DNA of 64,000 nucleotides, taken from assembly GCF_041355105.1 (NCBI RefSeq), contig NZ_JBFUPK010000002.1:1122037-1186036 (forward strand), read 5' to 3'. This document shows positions 44,390 through 53,497 of this stretch, one piece after another (positions within the stretch are counted from its first letter, which is position 1; every line of letters begins with the position of its first letter). A model generated the notes under the pieces. That model saw only the letters and a program-made list of their open reading frames with translations, searched no databases and was not told the origin of the DNA. A program made the translations under genes and the position numbers. The stretch comes from Terriglobus sp. RCC_193 (GTDB lineage: Bacteria; Acidobacteriota; Terriglobia; Terriglobales; Acidobacteriaceae).

Positions 44390-44938
44390 GTGTTTGAAAC
44401 TCCTTGTGTGTGGATGATACGGAGGAGTTTGCGAAGTGGTTCCCCAGCCTGGGAAGAATGCATCGCGACTTGTTTTTCGCGTTGTGTGACCGTCGTCACA
44501 GTGCTTTCATGCCTGGTCTGCGATATTGGTTTCCGTGGTTGCGCGAAGATCGAACAAAAGAACGCGGACTAATTTGGACGTAATTTACAAGCCGGATGCC
44601 TGTGCGAGAGGGTAGATATTGTGGTTTGGTACCTGACGAATGCATCGGGACACGATATGTTGTGCCCAGTGGTTGGACCATCAGGTTCGATTATCGAAGT
44701 CGATGAAAGAAAGTCGTTTCGACACATGCTGGCGGGCACTTTAAGCGGTTTCTACGCTGCTATAGTTTTAGGTGGAATCACACTTAGACTCCGCCTGGGC
44801 CTGAAGGTCGCAGACGGAATTTAGACAGGGCGAATCCTTGGCGGGTTTCCCTGGGTGTTTTGCAGGTTTTGAATCTTTCCGAAGGGTGGTCCCCCGCCTG
44901 ACCTTCGGGACGGATAAGAGAGAGCAGGAAGCACTCAC
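44390..44938. other. Leader/promoter region between the TIGR03435 gene and the act operon
   Basis: No convincing gene is present; a 67-aa frame at 44621-44824 (GTG start) has no family features. Near the operon start CCGAAGG (44879-44885) and CCTTCGG (44902-44908) can form a 7-bp stem with a C/G-rich loop in the 5' leader. AGAGAGCAGGAAG supplies the actA ribosome site. Confidence 0.5.
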
Positions 44939-45844
44939 ATGGCGCAAGTTTTTGACCGCAGTTCGAACGCTCTGGCCCGTGCAGCCCTTGTGCTGACGGG
45001 CTTGATCGTGGTCGCACTGGGCGTGGCACTGAACCAGTTGCAGCGCTCCCCGTGGGTTACCCGGCAAGGCCAGCGGGCTGACCAGCCGGTGCCGTTTTCG
45101 CACCGCCACCACGTACAGGGCGTTGGTCTCCAGTGCCAGTACTGTCATACGTCGGTGGAGAAGTCGATGTATGCCGGCATTCCCCCGACCAAGACCTGCA
45201 TGAACTGCCATGCAGAGATCTGGACGAATGCGGAGATGCTGGAGCCGGTCCGCAAGAGCTGGGCAACAGGCGCATCCATTCCGTGGGTCCGCGTGCACGA
45301 TCTGCCGGACTACGTGTACTTCAATCACGAAATTCACGTGAACAAGGGCATTGGCTGCGCAAGCTGCCACGGTCGCGTGGACGAAATGCCCATCATGTAT
45401 GCGGAGAACTCGCTGCAGATGGAGTGGTGCCTGAACTGCCATCGCGACCCGGTGAAGAACCTGCGGCCGACCAGCGAAATCTACAACATGGCATGGGCTG
45501 GCGCTTCGACCGATAAGCCGGTCTGGTGCGCTGAGACGGGCAAGCTGGCTCCCACGTCGCAGGCTGTCTCCTGCACCACGAAGGACCCGGGCCAGGGCAA
45601 TCCGCAACTGGCATTCCTGCAGAAGGGCGCTTCGGACGGCCAGGATACGAGTGGCGGTGTGAAATTGCAGCCACATGCTCTGAATGGCGCTGGCGAGACG
45701 GTTTCGGATGTACCTCCGATGGCGATCCTGCCTTCGAGCTATCACAAGTTCACGTCGCAGCGCGAGCTGGGAACGTACCTGGCGGACAAGTACCGCATCC
45801 GCACACCGAATGAGCTGCAGAGCTGCGAGGTGTGCCACCGATGA
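44939..45844 (+). CDS. actA: Alternative complex III pentaheme cytochrome c subunit (ActA)
   Basis: This 301-aa protein has a single N-terminal membrane helix (about residues 15-35) and five CxxCH heme-c sites: CQYCH (66-70), CMNCH, CASCH, CLNCH and CEVCH at the very end. That is the ActA/cytochrome c3-like subunit of alternative complex III. It sits on the periplasmic side and passes electrons from ActB toward ActE. It opens a long operon and its stop overlaps the actB start (ATGA). Confidence 0.94.
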   Translation: MAQVFDRSSNALARAALVLTGLIVVALGVALNQLQRSPWVTRQGQRADQPVPFSHRHHVQGVGLQCQYCHTSVEKSMYAGIPPTKTCMNCHAEIWTNAEMLEPVRKSWATGASIPWVRVHDLPDYVYFNHEIHVNKGIGCASCHGRVDEMPIMYAENSLQMEWCLNCHRDPVKNLRPTSEIYNMAWAGASTDKPVWCAETGKLAPTSQAVSCTTKDPGQGNPQLAFLQKGASDGQDTSGGVKLQPHALNGAGETVSDVPPMAILPSSYHKFTSQRELGTYLADKYRIRTPNELQSCEVCHR

Positions 45845-48800
45845 GCAACCCGAACGGAAATGGTATGGCTGAGAACAATGCAACCGGCGCAACCGTGATC
45901 ACTTCGATCGCTCCGGCCAAGATGACGCTGGCGGAGGTCCGCGCCAAGCTTGACGGTAAGCGTGGCAAGCGCTTCTGGCAGAGCATGGATGAGCTGGCCG
46001 ATGCGCCGGGCTTCACCGAGATGCTGCACGAAGAGTTTCCGCAGCAGGCTTCGGAGCTGACGGACGGTATCAGCCGTCGCGGCTTCATGAAGGTGATGGG
46101 CGCTTCTCTGGCTCTGGCTGCGACCACGGGTTGCACCAAGCAGCCGGATGAGCCGATCTTCCCGTACGTGAAGGCGCCGGAAGATCTGGTCCTTGGGAAG
46201 CCGAACTATTTTGCAACGGCCTACCCCTTCCCAACGGGAGCTCTGCCGGTCCTGGTGAAGAGCGAGGCGTACCGCCCGATCAAGGTGGATGGAAACCCGG
46301 AGCATCCGGTATCGAAGGGGCGCAGCGATCTGTTTGCGCAGGCTTCGCTGCTGGATCTGTATGATCCGGATCGTTCCGCGCATGTGGTGAAGCATGTTGG
46401 CGGCATGACGCTGAACTCGGACTTCGGAGCATTCTCCGATGCGCTTCGTTCGGCTGTGCAGATGAGCGGCGGTCAGGGTATCTATGTCCTGTCGGAGCCG
46501 ATCGTTTCGCCGTCATTGGCGGCGCAGTGGAAGCAGCTGGTTGCGAAGTATCCGAGCGCGAAGCTGGTGCAGTGGTCGCCGGTCAATAACGATTCGGCGC
46601 GTATCGCTTCGAAGGCTGCACTGGGCGACTATTACGACGCGCAGTACAAGCTGGAAAATGCGGACGTGATTCTCTCGCTGGATGCGGACTTCCTGTCCTC
46701 ATCGGCGTATCCGGGCTTCCTGCCGCTGTCGGCTGCGTATGCAGAGCGTCATCGCTACGAGTCGGGCAAGGTGATGAACCGCCTGTACACGGTGGAGAGC
46801 ATGCCAACCGTGACCGGCGCGAAGGCAGAGCATCGTCTGGGCCTGAAGCCGAGCGATGTTGCAAAGTTTGCGACGGCGCTGGCGAATGGCGGATCGTTCG
46901 CGGGCGATGAGTACGCGGAGAAATTCTTTAAGGCTGTTCTGGCCGACCTGAAGAAGGCTGGCAGCCGCGCGGTGGTGATCGCGGGCGAGCAGAGCCACCC
47001 GGCCATCCAGGCTGCGGCGCACGCTCTGAATGCGCAGCTTGGCGCAGTGGGTTCCACCGTGGTCTACACCGAAACGGTGCAGGCGCTGCCGTCTGTCGGC
47101 GCGGATGACCTGAAGGCGATGGTTGCCGCGATGCATGCCGGACAGGCTCGCGTAGTGGTGATCCTCGGCGTCAATCCGATCTACAGCGCTCCGGCGGATC
47201 TTCGCTTCGGCGATGCAGCATCGAAGGTTCCTTTCGTTGCGCACCTCGGTTCGCATCTGGATGAGACGGGTCAGCGTGCTCACTGGCATGTGAATGCGGC
47301 GCACTACCTGGAAAGCTGGTCGGATGCTCGCGCATACGACGGTACGATTTCGATCGTGCAGCCGATGATCGATCCGCTGTATGGCGGCAAGACAGCTCAC
47401 GATGTTCTACAGGCAGTTCTGGATAATCCGCAGAAGACCTCGTACCAGGTGGTTCAGGAAAACTTCAAGACCTACGCAAAGAGCGGCGACGCTACTGCAT
47501 GGCAGAAGGCCCTGCACGACGGTTGGGTTGAGGGAACAGCGTTTGAGCCGAAGTCGGGTGTTTCCGGCAAGGCTGTTTCGCTGGACATCTCCGGCCTTGC
47601 TGCCGCGACGGGCGCTTACGAAATTGCGTTCAAGGCCGATCCTTCGGTGTATGACGGACGGTTTGCAAACAACGGCTGGCTGCAGGAAGTTCCGAAGCAG
47701 GTAACGCGCATGGCGTGGGATAACGCCGCGCTAATGTCCATGAACACGATGGACGCCCTGAAGGTGGCAGAACGCGACCTGGTTGAGTTGAACATCAACG
47801 GCCAGAAGGTGAACTTCCCCGTACTGATGATTCCGGGACATCCGGATGGCGTGATCACGGTTCACCTTGGCGGTGGCCGCTGGTTTGGCCGCGTGGGTCA
47901 GTTTGTGGGTTCCGATGCGAACAAGCTGCGTTCGATCAACGCGCAGTGGTCGCAGCCGGGGCTGCAGGCGAAGAAGGCCGAGGGCGTGTATGACCTCTGC
48001 GTGACCCAGGTGCATGATCTGGATCACCGCGGCAAGCTCGCACAGAGCGATTTGCAGCATCCGACGGACGCGAACGCTGCGATCTCCGAGCCGGGCCACG
48101 AAGCGATGGAGCGCGGTGTGATCCGCACTGCCACGCTGGCGGAAGCTCAGAAGAATCCGGCCTACGCGCACGAGGGCAACCTGCTCTACGAGACGCCGGC
48201 AAAAGACGATTCGTTCTTCCCGGATGACTGGAAGTACGACAAGACCGACAAGTCCAGCGGCAAGATGCAGAATGCCTGGGGTATGTCGATCGACCTGAAC
48301 TCCTGCATCGGCTGCAACGCCTGCGTGGTGAGCTGTTATGCGGAAAACAACAACCCTGTTGTTGGCCGTGAGCAGGTGAAGATTGGCCGCAAGATGGACT
48401 GGATCCGCATCGATACCTACTTCGAGGGCGATCTGCATGCTCCGAAGGCGCACTTCCAGCCGATGTTGTGCCAGCACTGCGAAAATGCCGGTTGCGAACA
48501 GGTTTGCCCGGTAGGCGCTACGGTGCACTCGCCGGAAGGCCTGAACACGATGGTTTACAACCGCTGCGTGGGTACGCGCTACTGCTCGAACAACTGCCCG
48601 TACAAGGTGCGCCGGTTCAACTTCCTCCTGTACTCGGATTTCGATACGGAGAGCCTCAAGTTCATGCGTAACCCCGATGTCAGCGTTCGTTCGCGCGGTG
48701 TGATGGAGAAGTGCACGTACTGCGTGCAGCGTATCCAGGCCGTGAAGATCGAGGCGGACAAGGAAGGTCGCGCAATCCAGGACGGCGAAATCGTTACGGC

Positions 48801-48984
48801 ATGCCAGCAGGCCTGCCCGACGGACGCGATCGTCTTCGGCAACATCAACGACAAGAGCAGCCGGGTAGCGAAGCGCAAGGCTGAGGAGCGGAACTATCAA
48901 GTTCTGGCCGACCTCAACTACCGGCCGCGCACCAGCTACACCGCTGGCGTGTCTAACCCGAATCCTGAGCTGGAGATGGCGTAA
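45841..48984 (+). CDS. actB: Alternative complex III iron-sulfur subunit (ActB), Tat-type
   Basis: The start is the ATG at 45841 overlapping actA. In the 1047-aa protein a Tat-like SRRGFMKVMGASLALA lies at about residues 78-93 and is followed by TTGC, a possible lipid-attachment Cys. A molybdopterin-oxidoreductase-like domain spans about 95-790, fused to a ferredoxin domain with four Cys clusters. These are CIGCNACVVSC at 822-832, CQHCENAGCEQVC from 877, CVGTRYCSNNC and CTYC...CQQACP. This suits three 4Fe-4S and one 3Fe-4S centre. ActB homologues lack the molybdenum cofactor. Confidence 0.94.
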   Translation: MSNPNGNGMAENNATGATVITSIAPAKMTLAEVRAKLDGKRGKRFWQSMDELADAPGFTEMLHEEFPQQASELTDGISRRGFMKVMGASLALAATTGCTKQPDEPIFPYVKAPEDLVLGKPNYFATAYPFPTGALPVLVKSEAYRPIKVDGNPEHPVSKGRSDLFAQASLLDLYDPDRSAHVVKHVGGMTLNSDFGAFSDALRSAVQMSGGQGIYVLSEPIVSPSLAAQWKQLVAKYPSAKLVQWSPVNNDSARIASKAALGDYYDAQYKLENADVILSLDADFLSSSAYPGFLPLSAAYAERHRYESGKVMNRLYTVESMPTVTGAKAEHRLGLKPSDVAKFATALANGGSFAGDEYAEKFFKAVLADLKKAGSRAVVIAGEQSHPAIQAAAHALNAQLGAVGSTVVYTETVQALPSVGADDLKAMVAAMHAGQARVVVILGVNPIYSAPADLRFGDAASKVPFVAHLGSHLDETGQRAHWHVNAAHYLESWSDARAYDGTISIVQPMIDPLYGGKTAHDVLQAVLDNPQKTSYQVVQENFKTYAKSGDATAWQKALHDGWVEGTAFEPKSGVSGKAVSLDISGLAAATGAYEIAFKADPSVYDGRFANNGWLQEVPKQVTRMAWDNAALMSMNTMDALKVAERDLVELNINGQKVNFPVLMIPGHPDGVITVHLGGGRWFGRVGQFVGSDANKLRSINAQWSQPGLQAKKAEGVYDLCVTQVHDLDHRGKLAQSDLQHPTDANAAISEPGHEAMERGVIRTATLAEAQKNPAYAHEGNLLYETPAKDDSFFPDDWKYDKTDKSSGKMQNAWGMSIDLNSCIGCNACVVSCYAENNNPVVGREQVKIGRKMDWIRIDTYFEGDLHAPKAHFQPMLCQHCENAGCEQVCPVGATVHSPEGLNTMVYNRCVGTRYCSNNCPYKVRRFNFLLYSDFDTESLKFMRNPDVSVRSRGVMEKCTYCVQRIQAVKIEADKEGRAIQDGEIVTACQQACPTDAIVFGNINDKSSRVAKRKAEERNYQVLADLNYRPRTSYTAGVSNPNPELEMA

Positions 48985-50432
48985 TGGCGACCAAACCTCT
49001 TCACGATCCATACCGCCAGCCGGTGAATGACCCGATGATCGACCCGGTAACGGGCGAATACGTGGTCCTCGCCCCGGGACATAACTTCACCAGTGTCACC
49101 CGCAAGATTGCGAATGTGGTGCTGACCTCGCACACGCCACTCGGCTGGTTCTTCGGCCTGATCGTGGCGGGCGGTGTCGCCTCACTCGCGCTCATTGCGA
49201 TCACGTGGCTGGTGCTGAAGGGCACCGGTATCTGGGGTGTCACCATCCCGGGCGCGTGGGGCTTCGCTATTGTCAACTTCGTGTGGTGGATCGGTATCGG
49301 CCATGCCGGAACGCTGATCTCGGCCATCCTGCTGCTGTTCAAGCAGAGCTGGCGTAACTCGATCAACCGTTTCGCGGAAGCCATGACGATTTTCGCCGTG
49401 GTCTGCGCCGGATTGTTCCCGGTACTGCACGTGGGGCGTCCCTGGCTCGGCTACTGGCTGCTGCCGCTGCCGAACACGATGAACATCTGGCCGCAGTTCC
49501 GTTCGCCGCTGTGCTGGGACGTCTTCGCTGTGTCCACGTACGCGACGATCTCGGTAGTGTTCTGGTATATCGGCATGATTCCGGATTTCGGAACCTTGCG
49601 CGACAAGGCGCAGATGCCCTTCGCGAAGTGGTTCTACGGTCTGCTTTCGCTCGGCTGGCGCGGTTCGACCCGCCACTGGATGCGCTATGAGACGGCATCG
49701 CTTCTGCTGGCCGGTTTGTCGACGCCTCTCGTGCTCTCAGTACACACCGTCATCAGCTTCGACTTCGCGGTCGCAGCGCTGCCGGGCTGGCACACCACGA
49801 TCTTCCCGCCTTACTTCGTTGCGGGCGCCGTGTATTCGGGTTTCGCCATGGTGTTGACCCTGGCCATTCCGATCCGCAAGTTCTACCACATGGAAGACCT
49901 GGTGACCCTGCGTCACCTGGACAACATGGGCAAGGTCATGCTGGCAACCGGTCTGATCGTTGCGTATGGCTACGGCATGGAAGTCTTCATGGCCTGGTAC
50001 TCCGCCAGCCACTGGGAATTCTTCATGATGTGGAACCGTATGTTTGGACCCATCGGCTGGGGCTACTGGCTGCTGATCCTGTTCAACATCGCGATTCCGT
50101 TGCTGACCCTGTGGTGGCGCAAGTGGCGCACGAACGTGGCCTGGCTGTTCACGCTGTCGATCGTGGTCAACATTGGTATGTGGTTCGAGCGCTTTGTGAT
50201 CGTTATCACCTCGCTCTACCGTGACTTCCTGCCTTCGAGCTGGGGCACGTACCGCGCAACCAAGTGGGACTACCTGCTGTACCTCGGCACGTTCGGTATC
50301 TTCACCTCCCTGTTCCTGCTGTTCGTCCGGTTCATTCCCATGATCCCGATGAATGAAATCAAGATGATGCTGCCGCAGACCAAGTTCTCAGGTGGTCTGG
50401 ACGCAGAAGAGACGATTGAGGAGACTGCCTGA
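48984..50432 (+). CDS. actC: Alternative complex III NrfD-like quinol-binding membrane subunit (ActC)
   Basis: This 482-aa protein starts inside TAATG of the actB stop. It has about ten membrane helices of the NrfD/PsrC type: WWIGIGHAGTLISAILLL, LHVGRPWLGYWLLPLPN, and a later half with SFDFAVAALPGWHTTIF and FYHMEDLVTLRHLDNM. In alternative complex III, ActC binds quinol and hands electrons to the ActB clusters. Length and position match the family, and the stop overlaps actD. Confidence 0.95.
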   Translation: MATKPLHDPYRQPVNDPMIDPVTGEYVVLAPGHNFTSVTRKIANVVLTSHTPLGWFFGLIVAGGVASLALIAITWLVLKGTGIWGVTIPGAWGFAIVNFVWWIGIGHAGTLISAILLLFKQSWRNSINRFAEAMTIFAVVCAGLFPVLHVGRPWLGYWLLPLPNTMNIWPQFRSPLCWDVFAVSTYATISVVFWYIGMIPDFGTLRDKAQMPFAKWFYGLLSLGWRGSTRHWMRYETASLLLAGLSTPLVLSVHTVISFDFAVAALPGWHTTIFPPYFVAGAVYSGFAMVLTLAIPIRKFYHMEDLVTLRHLDNMGKVMLATGLIVAYGYGMEVFMAWYSASHWEFFMMWNRMFGPIGWGYWLLILFNIAIPLLTLWWRKWRTNVAWLFTLSIVVNIGMWFERFVIVITSLYRDFLPSSWGTYRATKWDYLLYLGTFGIFTSLFLLFVRFIPMIPMNEIKMMLPQTKFSGGLDAEETIEETA

Positions 50433-50974
50433 TGCCGGTCGAAGAGGGAGTCTACGGCCTCCTGGCCGAGTTCAATACGCCGCAGGCGATGGTGAAAGCC
50501 ACCGTTGCCGCACGCGACGCGGGCTACCGCCGCATGGAATGCTACACACCCTACCCGGTGGAAGAAGCTGCCACAGCGCTGGATGTACACCGCAACCGTG
50601 TGCCGCTGCTGACGCTGATGGGCGGCGTGATGGGCCTGACAACGGCCTTTCTGATGCAGACGTGGATGTCCGCGATCTCGTACCCGATTAACATCGCGGG
50701 ACGTCCGCTGTTCTCCTGGCCGGCTTTCATTATCCCGGCCTACGAGTGGACGATTCTGTTCGCGGGACTTTCGGCGGCGTTCGGCATGCTGGGCCTGAAC
50801 GGTCTGCCGCAGCCGTACCATCCGCTGTTCAACGCGCCCAACTTCCGTGTTGGCGCGACGGATGACAAGTTCTTCCTGTGCCTGGAGGCGACGGATCCCA
50901 AGTTTGACCTTGGCGAAACGCGCGATTTCCTGGAGCAGTTCCGCGCGGTGAGCGTGGTGGAGGTAGATCTGTAA
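50432..50974 (+). CDS. actD: Alternative complex III subunit ActD (DUF3341)
   Basis: This 180-aa protein shows VYGLLAEFNTPQAMVKA at the start, then two membrane helices (about residues 60-80 and 100-120, with NIAGRPLFSWPAFIIP between). The conserved tail is TDDKFFLCLEATDP...FDLGETRDFL, as in DUF3341/ActD proteins. ActD is a membrane subunit of unclear role beside ActC. Both ends overlap neighbouring genes (gATGc at the start, TAATG at the end). Confidence 0.94.
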   Translation: MPVEEGVYGLLAEFNTPQAMVKATVAARDAGYRRMECYTPYPVEEAATALDVHRNRVPLLTLMGGVMGLTTAFLMQTWMSAISYPINIAGRPLFSWPAFIIPAYEWTILFAGLSAAFGMLGLNGLPQPYHPLFNAPNFRVGATDDKFFLCLEATDPKFDLGETRDFLEQFRAVSVVEVDL

Positions 50975-52113
50975 TGCAGGGAACAGGGAACAGGCAACAG
51001 GGAACAGCGTTCCGGCGGTTTGCGACCATGGCTGTCGCATGCGCCAGTGTGCTCGGTCTCGCCGGCTGCCGTCAGGATATGCACGACCAGCCGAAGTTCT
51101 TCCCGCAGCGCGGAACATCGTTCTATGCGGACGGTCGTTCGGTGCGTCCGCAGGTCCAGGGCACCGTGGCACGTGGCCAGGAAGACGCAGGCTCCTACTA
51201 TCGCACCGGCCTGATCAGTGGCGCGGAGGGCGATGGCCTTCCAGTACCGCTGACCGCGGAATTGATTGAACGCGGCCAGGAACGTTACAACGTTTATTGC
51301 ACCGCGTGCCATTCGCGTACCGGCAATGGTCGTGGCATGGTTGTGATGCGTGGATTCTTCCCCGCAGGCAATCTGCACACGGAGCGCCTGCGTTCGGCTC
51401 CGCTGGGCCACTTCTTTAACGTGATCTCAAATGGTTATGGCGCGATGCCGGATTACCAGGGACAGGTTACGGTCGAGGATCGCTGGGCGATCGCGGCTTA
51501 CGTCCGCGCTCTGCAGCTTTCGCAGCACGCCACCACGGCGGATGCGGGCGGGGCGAAGATTGAAAAGATGGAAGATGTGGAGAAGGCAGAAGGCCTGTCC
51601 GCGAACTTCGTGAAGGATTGGAACCTGCCGGCGACGGCTGGCCAGATTCAGAAGTCGCAGGTGATTGCTACTCCTCTTCCGCAGCCCATGCCGCAGCCCG
51701 CAGCCGAAGCAGCGAAGCCCGCGCAGGTATCTGAAGCAAACCCTAAATCGGCTCCCCTGGCATCTGCCCTGCCAGTTGGAGCCAAGCCGACCGCGGCAAC
51801 CGCTGCGGCAGCCAAGACGGAAGCCAGTGCTACGGTTCCGTCGGCGGCTGCTCCGCATGCCGCCGCGGGCGATGTAGCGAACGGGCAGAAGCTCTACATG
51901 GCGAACTGCAGCGTGTGCCACCAGCCGACACGCCAGGGCATGCCGCCGATGATTCCGTCGCTTGTGGGCATTGTGTCCCGCGTAGGAGCGGCACATATTC
52001 ACGCGCAGGTGGCCAACGGGTCACCGACATCGAAACCGCCGATGCCGGCGTTTCCGCAACTTTCCAACGAGAACGTGAACGACATCGTCGCGTTTCTGGC
52101 AGCAAGCAAGTAA
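50974..52113 (+). CDS. actE: Alternative complex III cytochrome c lipoprotein ActE with a second cytochrome domain
   Basis: This 379-aa protein has an N-terminal signal with lipobox LAGC (about residue 33). The first cytochrome c domain has CTACH (109-113), followed by a ~75-residue Ala/Pro/Lys linker and a second domain with CSVCH (312-316) and PPMIPSLVG. Classical ActE is monoheme; the extra domain could be the electron exit to the caa3 oxidase. Codons 2-12 come from a CAGGGAA heptamer array, and an alternative in-frame ATG at 51028 exists. Confidence 0.92.
   Translation: MQGTGNRQQGTAFRRFATMAVACASVLGLAGCRQDMHDQPKFFPQRGTSFYADGRSVRPQVQGTVARGQEDAGSYYRTGLISGAEGDGLPVPLTAELIERGQERYNVYCTACHSRTGNGRGMVVMRGFFPAGNLHTERLRSAPLGHFFNVISNGYGAMPDYQGQVTVEDRWAIAAYVRALQLSQHATTADAGGAKIEKMEDVEKAEGLSANFVKDWNLPATAGQIQKSQVIATPLPQPMPQPAAEAAKPAQVSEANPKSAPLASALPVGAKPTAATAAAAKTEASATVPSAAAPHAAAGDVANGQKLYMANCSVCHQPTRQGMPPMIPSLVGIVSRVGAAHIHAQVANGSPTSKPPMPAFPQLSNENVNDIVAFLAASK
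50977..51007 (+). repeat. Heptamer tandem repeat (CAGGGAA)n at the start of actE
   Basis: CAGGGAA, CAGGGAA, CAGGCAA, CAGGGAA and a partial CAG follow each other from 50977 to 51007, directly after the actE ATG. The array reads QGTGNRQQGT. Heptamers are out of phase with codons, so a copy change would shift the frame. Confidence 0.85.
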
Positions 52114-52144
52114 TCGAGTTCCCTGAAGGATAAGGCCGCAACGA

Positions 52145-53497
52145 ATGGCACACGGACACGAACATTACGCACCGGAAGGAGCCGGCGATCACGGCGCAGC
52201 CCATAGTGCGCTGCACGCCGATCACGGACCACGCGTCCTTCCCGCTGATTTGAGCGCACCTCCGGTGGTCTCCGCATGGAAGACGCGCAGCCTCATCGCC
52301 GCGGTGGTTGGCCTGGTCGCCTCCGCACTCCTGGGCTTTGCCGACTTCAACCATGTTGCCCGCGCGTATCTGCAGGCATGGATGCTGGTCTTCGGCCTGT
52401 GCGGCGGCGGACTCTGCGTGCTGATGCTGCAGTATGTCTCTGGCGGTAAATGGGGCCTGGTCCTGCGCCGTCCGCTGGAAGCCATGGCGGCTACCTGGTG
52501 GGTCGTTGCTGCACTCTGCCTGCCCTTCTTCCTGTTTGGCAAGCGCCTGTGGCTGTGGGCTGCTTATCCGACGCATGAAGCGGTGGAGAATGCTGTGCAC
52601 GGCGGCCTGCTGACCGAAGGTCAGGCGCACTCGCTGGACTGGAAGCGCATCATGCTTTCGCCTGCCAGCGTGACTCTTCAAATTGCGGTTGTCCTGGCCT
52701 TCATGGCGATCTGGACGACGCTTCTGAACCGTTGGTCGCTGCAACGTGACGCCGACCCCGAGCGTGGCACGCAGGGATCGTTCGAGTACTGGCGCATCAA
52801 GTCGGAGAACCTCTCCGGTATCGGTATCCTGCTGTACTCGGGCCTGCTTACGCTGGTTGTCATTGACTTCGTCATGGCGCTGGACATCACGTGGTACTCC
52901 ACGATGTTTGGCCTGATCTTCCTGGTTGGCCAGGGCTATGCGGTACTGGCGCTGGGCGTTCAAAGCATCGTTCGTCTCAGTAACTTCCAGCCGCTTGCCA
53001 CGGTGCTGCGCAAGACGGAACAGTATGACCTGGGTAAGTTCATGCTGGGCTTCGTGATGCTGAACATTTACCTGAGCTTTGCGCAGTTCCTGATCATCTG
53101 GTCGGCTAACTCGCCGGAAGAGATTCCGTGGTACCTGAACCGCATTGGCGGCGGATGGTGGGTGTTCACTTCACTGAACTTCATCTTCCACTGGGTGGTG
53201 CCGTTCGTCTGCCTGCTGAGCCGCAGCTTCAAGTACGACAATCGCAAGATGATTGGCCTGACCATGTGGATGATGTTCGCCCGCTGCTTCGATCTGTTCT
53301 GGCTGATTGAGCCGAACTTCCCGGATGCAGCGCGGAACTTCCACCTGAGCGCCGGAATCTTCGCGTACATTACTGTGCCGGTCGCCATCGGCGGCATCTG
53401 GCTCTACTTCTACTTCACGAACCTCGCCTCGCGGCCGCTGATCGTTCTGAACGATCCGCACACCGCGGAGGTCCTGGAGCCCGAACATGCCCACTGA
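52145..53497 (+). CDS. actF: Alternative complex III NrfD-like membrane subunit (ActF)
   Basis: This 450-aa protein has a His-rich N-terminus and about ten membrane helices of the second PsrC/NrfD-like subunit in ACIII: RSLIAAVVGLVASALLGFADF, WWVVAALCLPFFLFG, FVMALDITWYSTMFGLIFL, and WFNI-type LTMWMMFARCFDLFWLIEP near the end. With ActC it forms the quinol-interacting membrane part. It starts 31 nt after actE, and its end overlaps the next gene by 11 bp. Confidence 0.92.
   Translation: MAHGHEHYAPEGAGDHGAAHSALHADHGPRVLPADLSAPPVVSAWKTRSLIAAVVGLVASALLGFADFNHVARAYLQAWMLVFGLCGGGLCVLMLQYVSGGKWGLVLRRPLEAMAATWWVVAALCLPFFLFGKRLWLWAAYPTHEAVENAVHGGLLTEGQAHSLDWKRIMLSPASVTLQIAVVLAFMAIWTTLLNRWSLQRDADPERGTQGSFEYWRIKSENLSGIGILLYSGLLTLVVIDFVMALDITWYSTMFGLIFLVGQGYAVLALGVQSIVRLSNFQPLATVLRKTEQYDLGKFMLGFVMLNIYLSFAQFLIIWSANSPEEIPWYLNRIGGGWWVFTSLNFIFHWVVPFVCLLSRSFKYDNRKMIGLTMWMMFARCFDLFWLIEPNFPDAARNFHLSAGIFAYITVPVAIGGIWLYFYFTNLASRPLIVLNDPHTAEVLEPEHAH

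Noticed and set aside
44621-44824. Possible 67-aa gene upstream of actA
   Set aside because: GTG start without ribosome site, no family features, and it runs into the operon leader.
45841-48984. ActB as a true molybdenum enzyme served by moeA/moaC
   Set aside because: ActB-type proteins keep only the fold; no cofactor-ligand motif stands out, and the Moco genes lie over 30 kb away in another unit.
47731-49011. 426-aa open frame on the minus strand
   Set aside because: It is antisense to the iron-sulfur Cys clusters of ActB; its His/Arg/Val-rich content is typical of a reverse-strand shadow.
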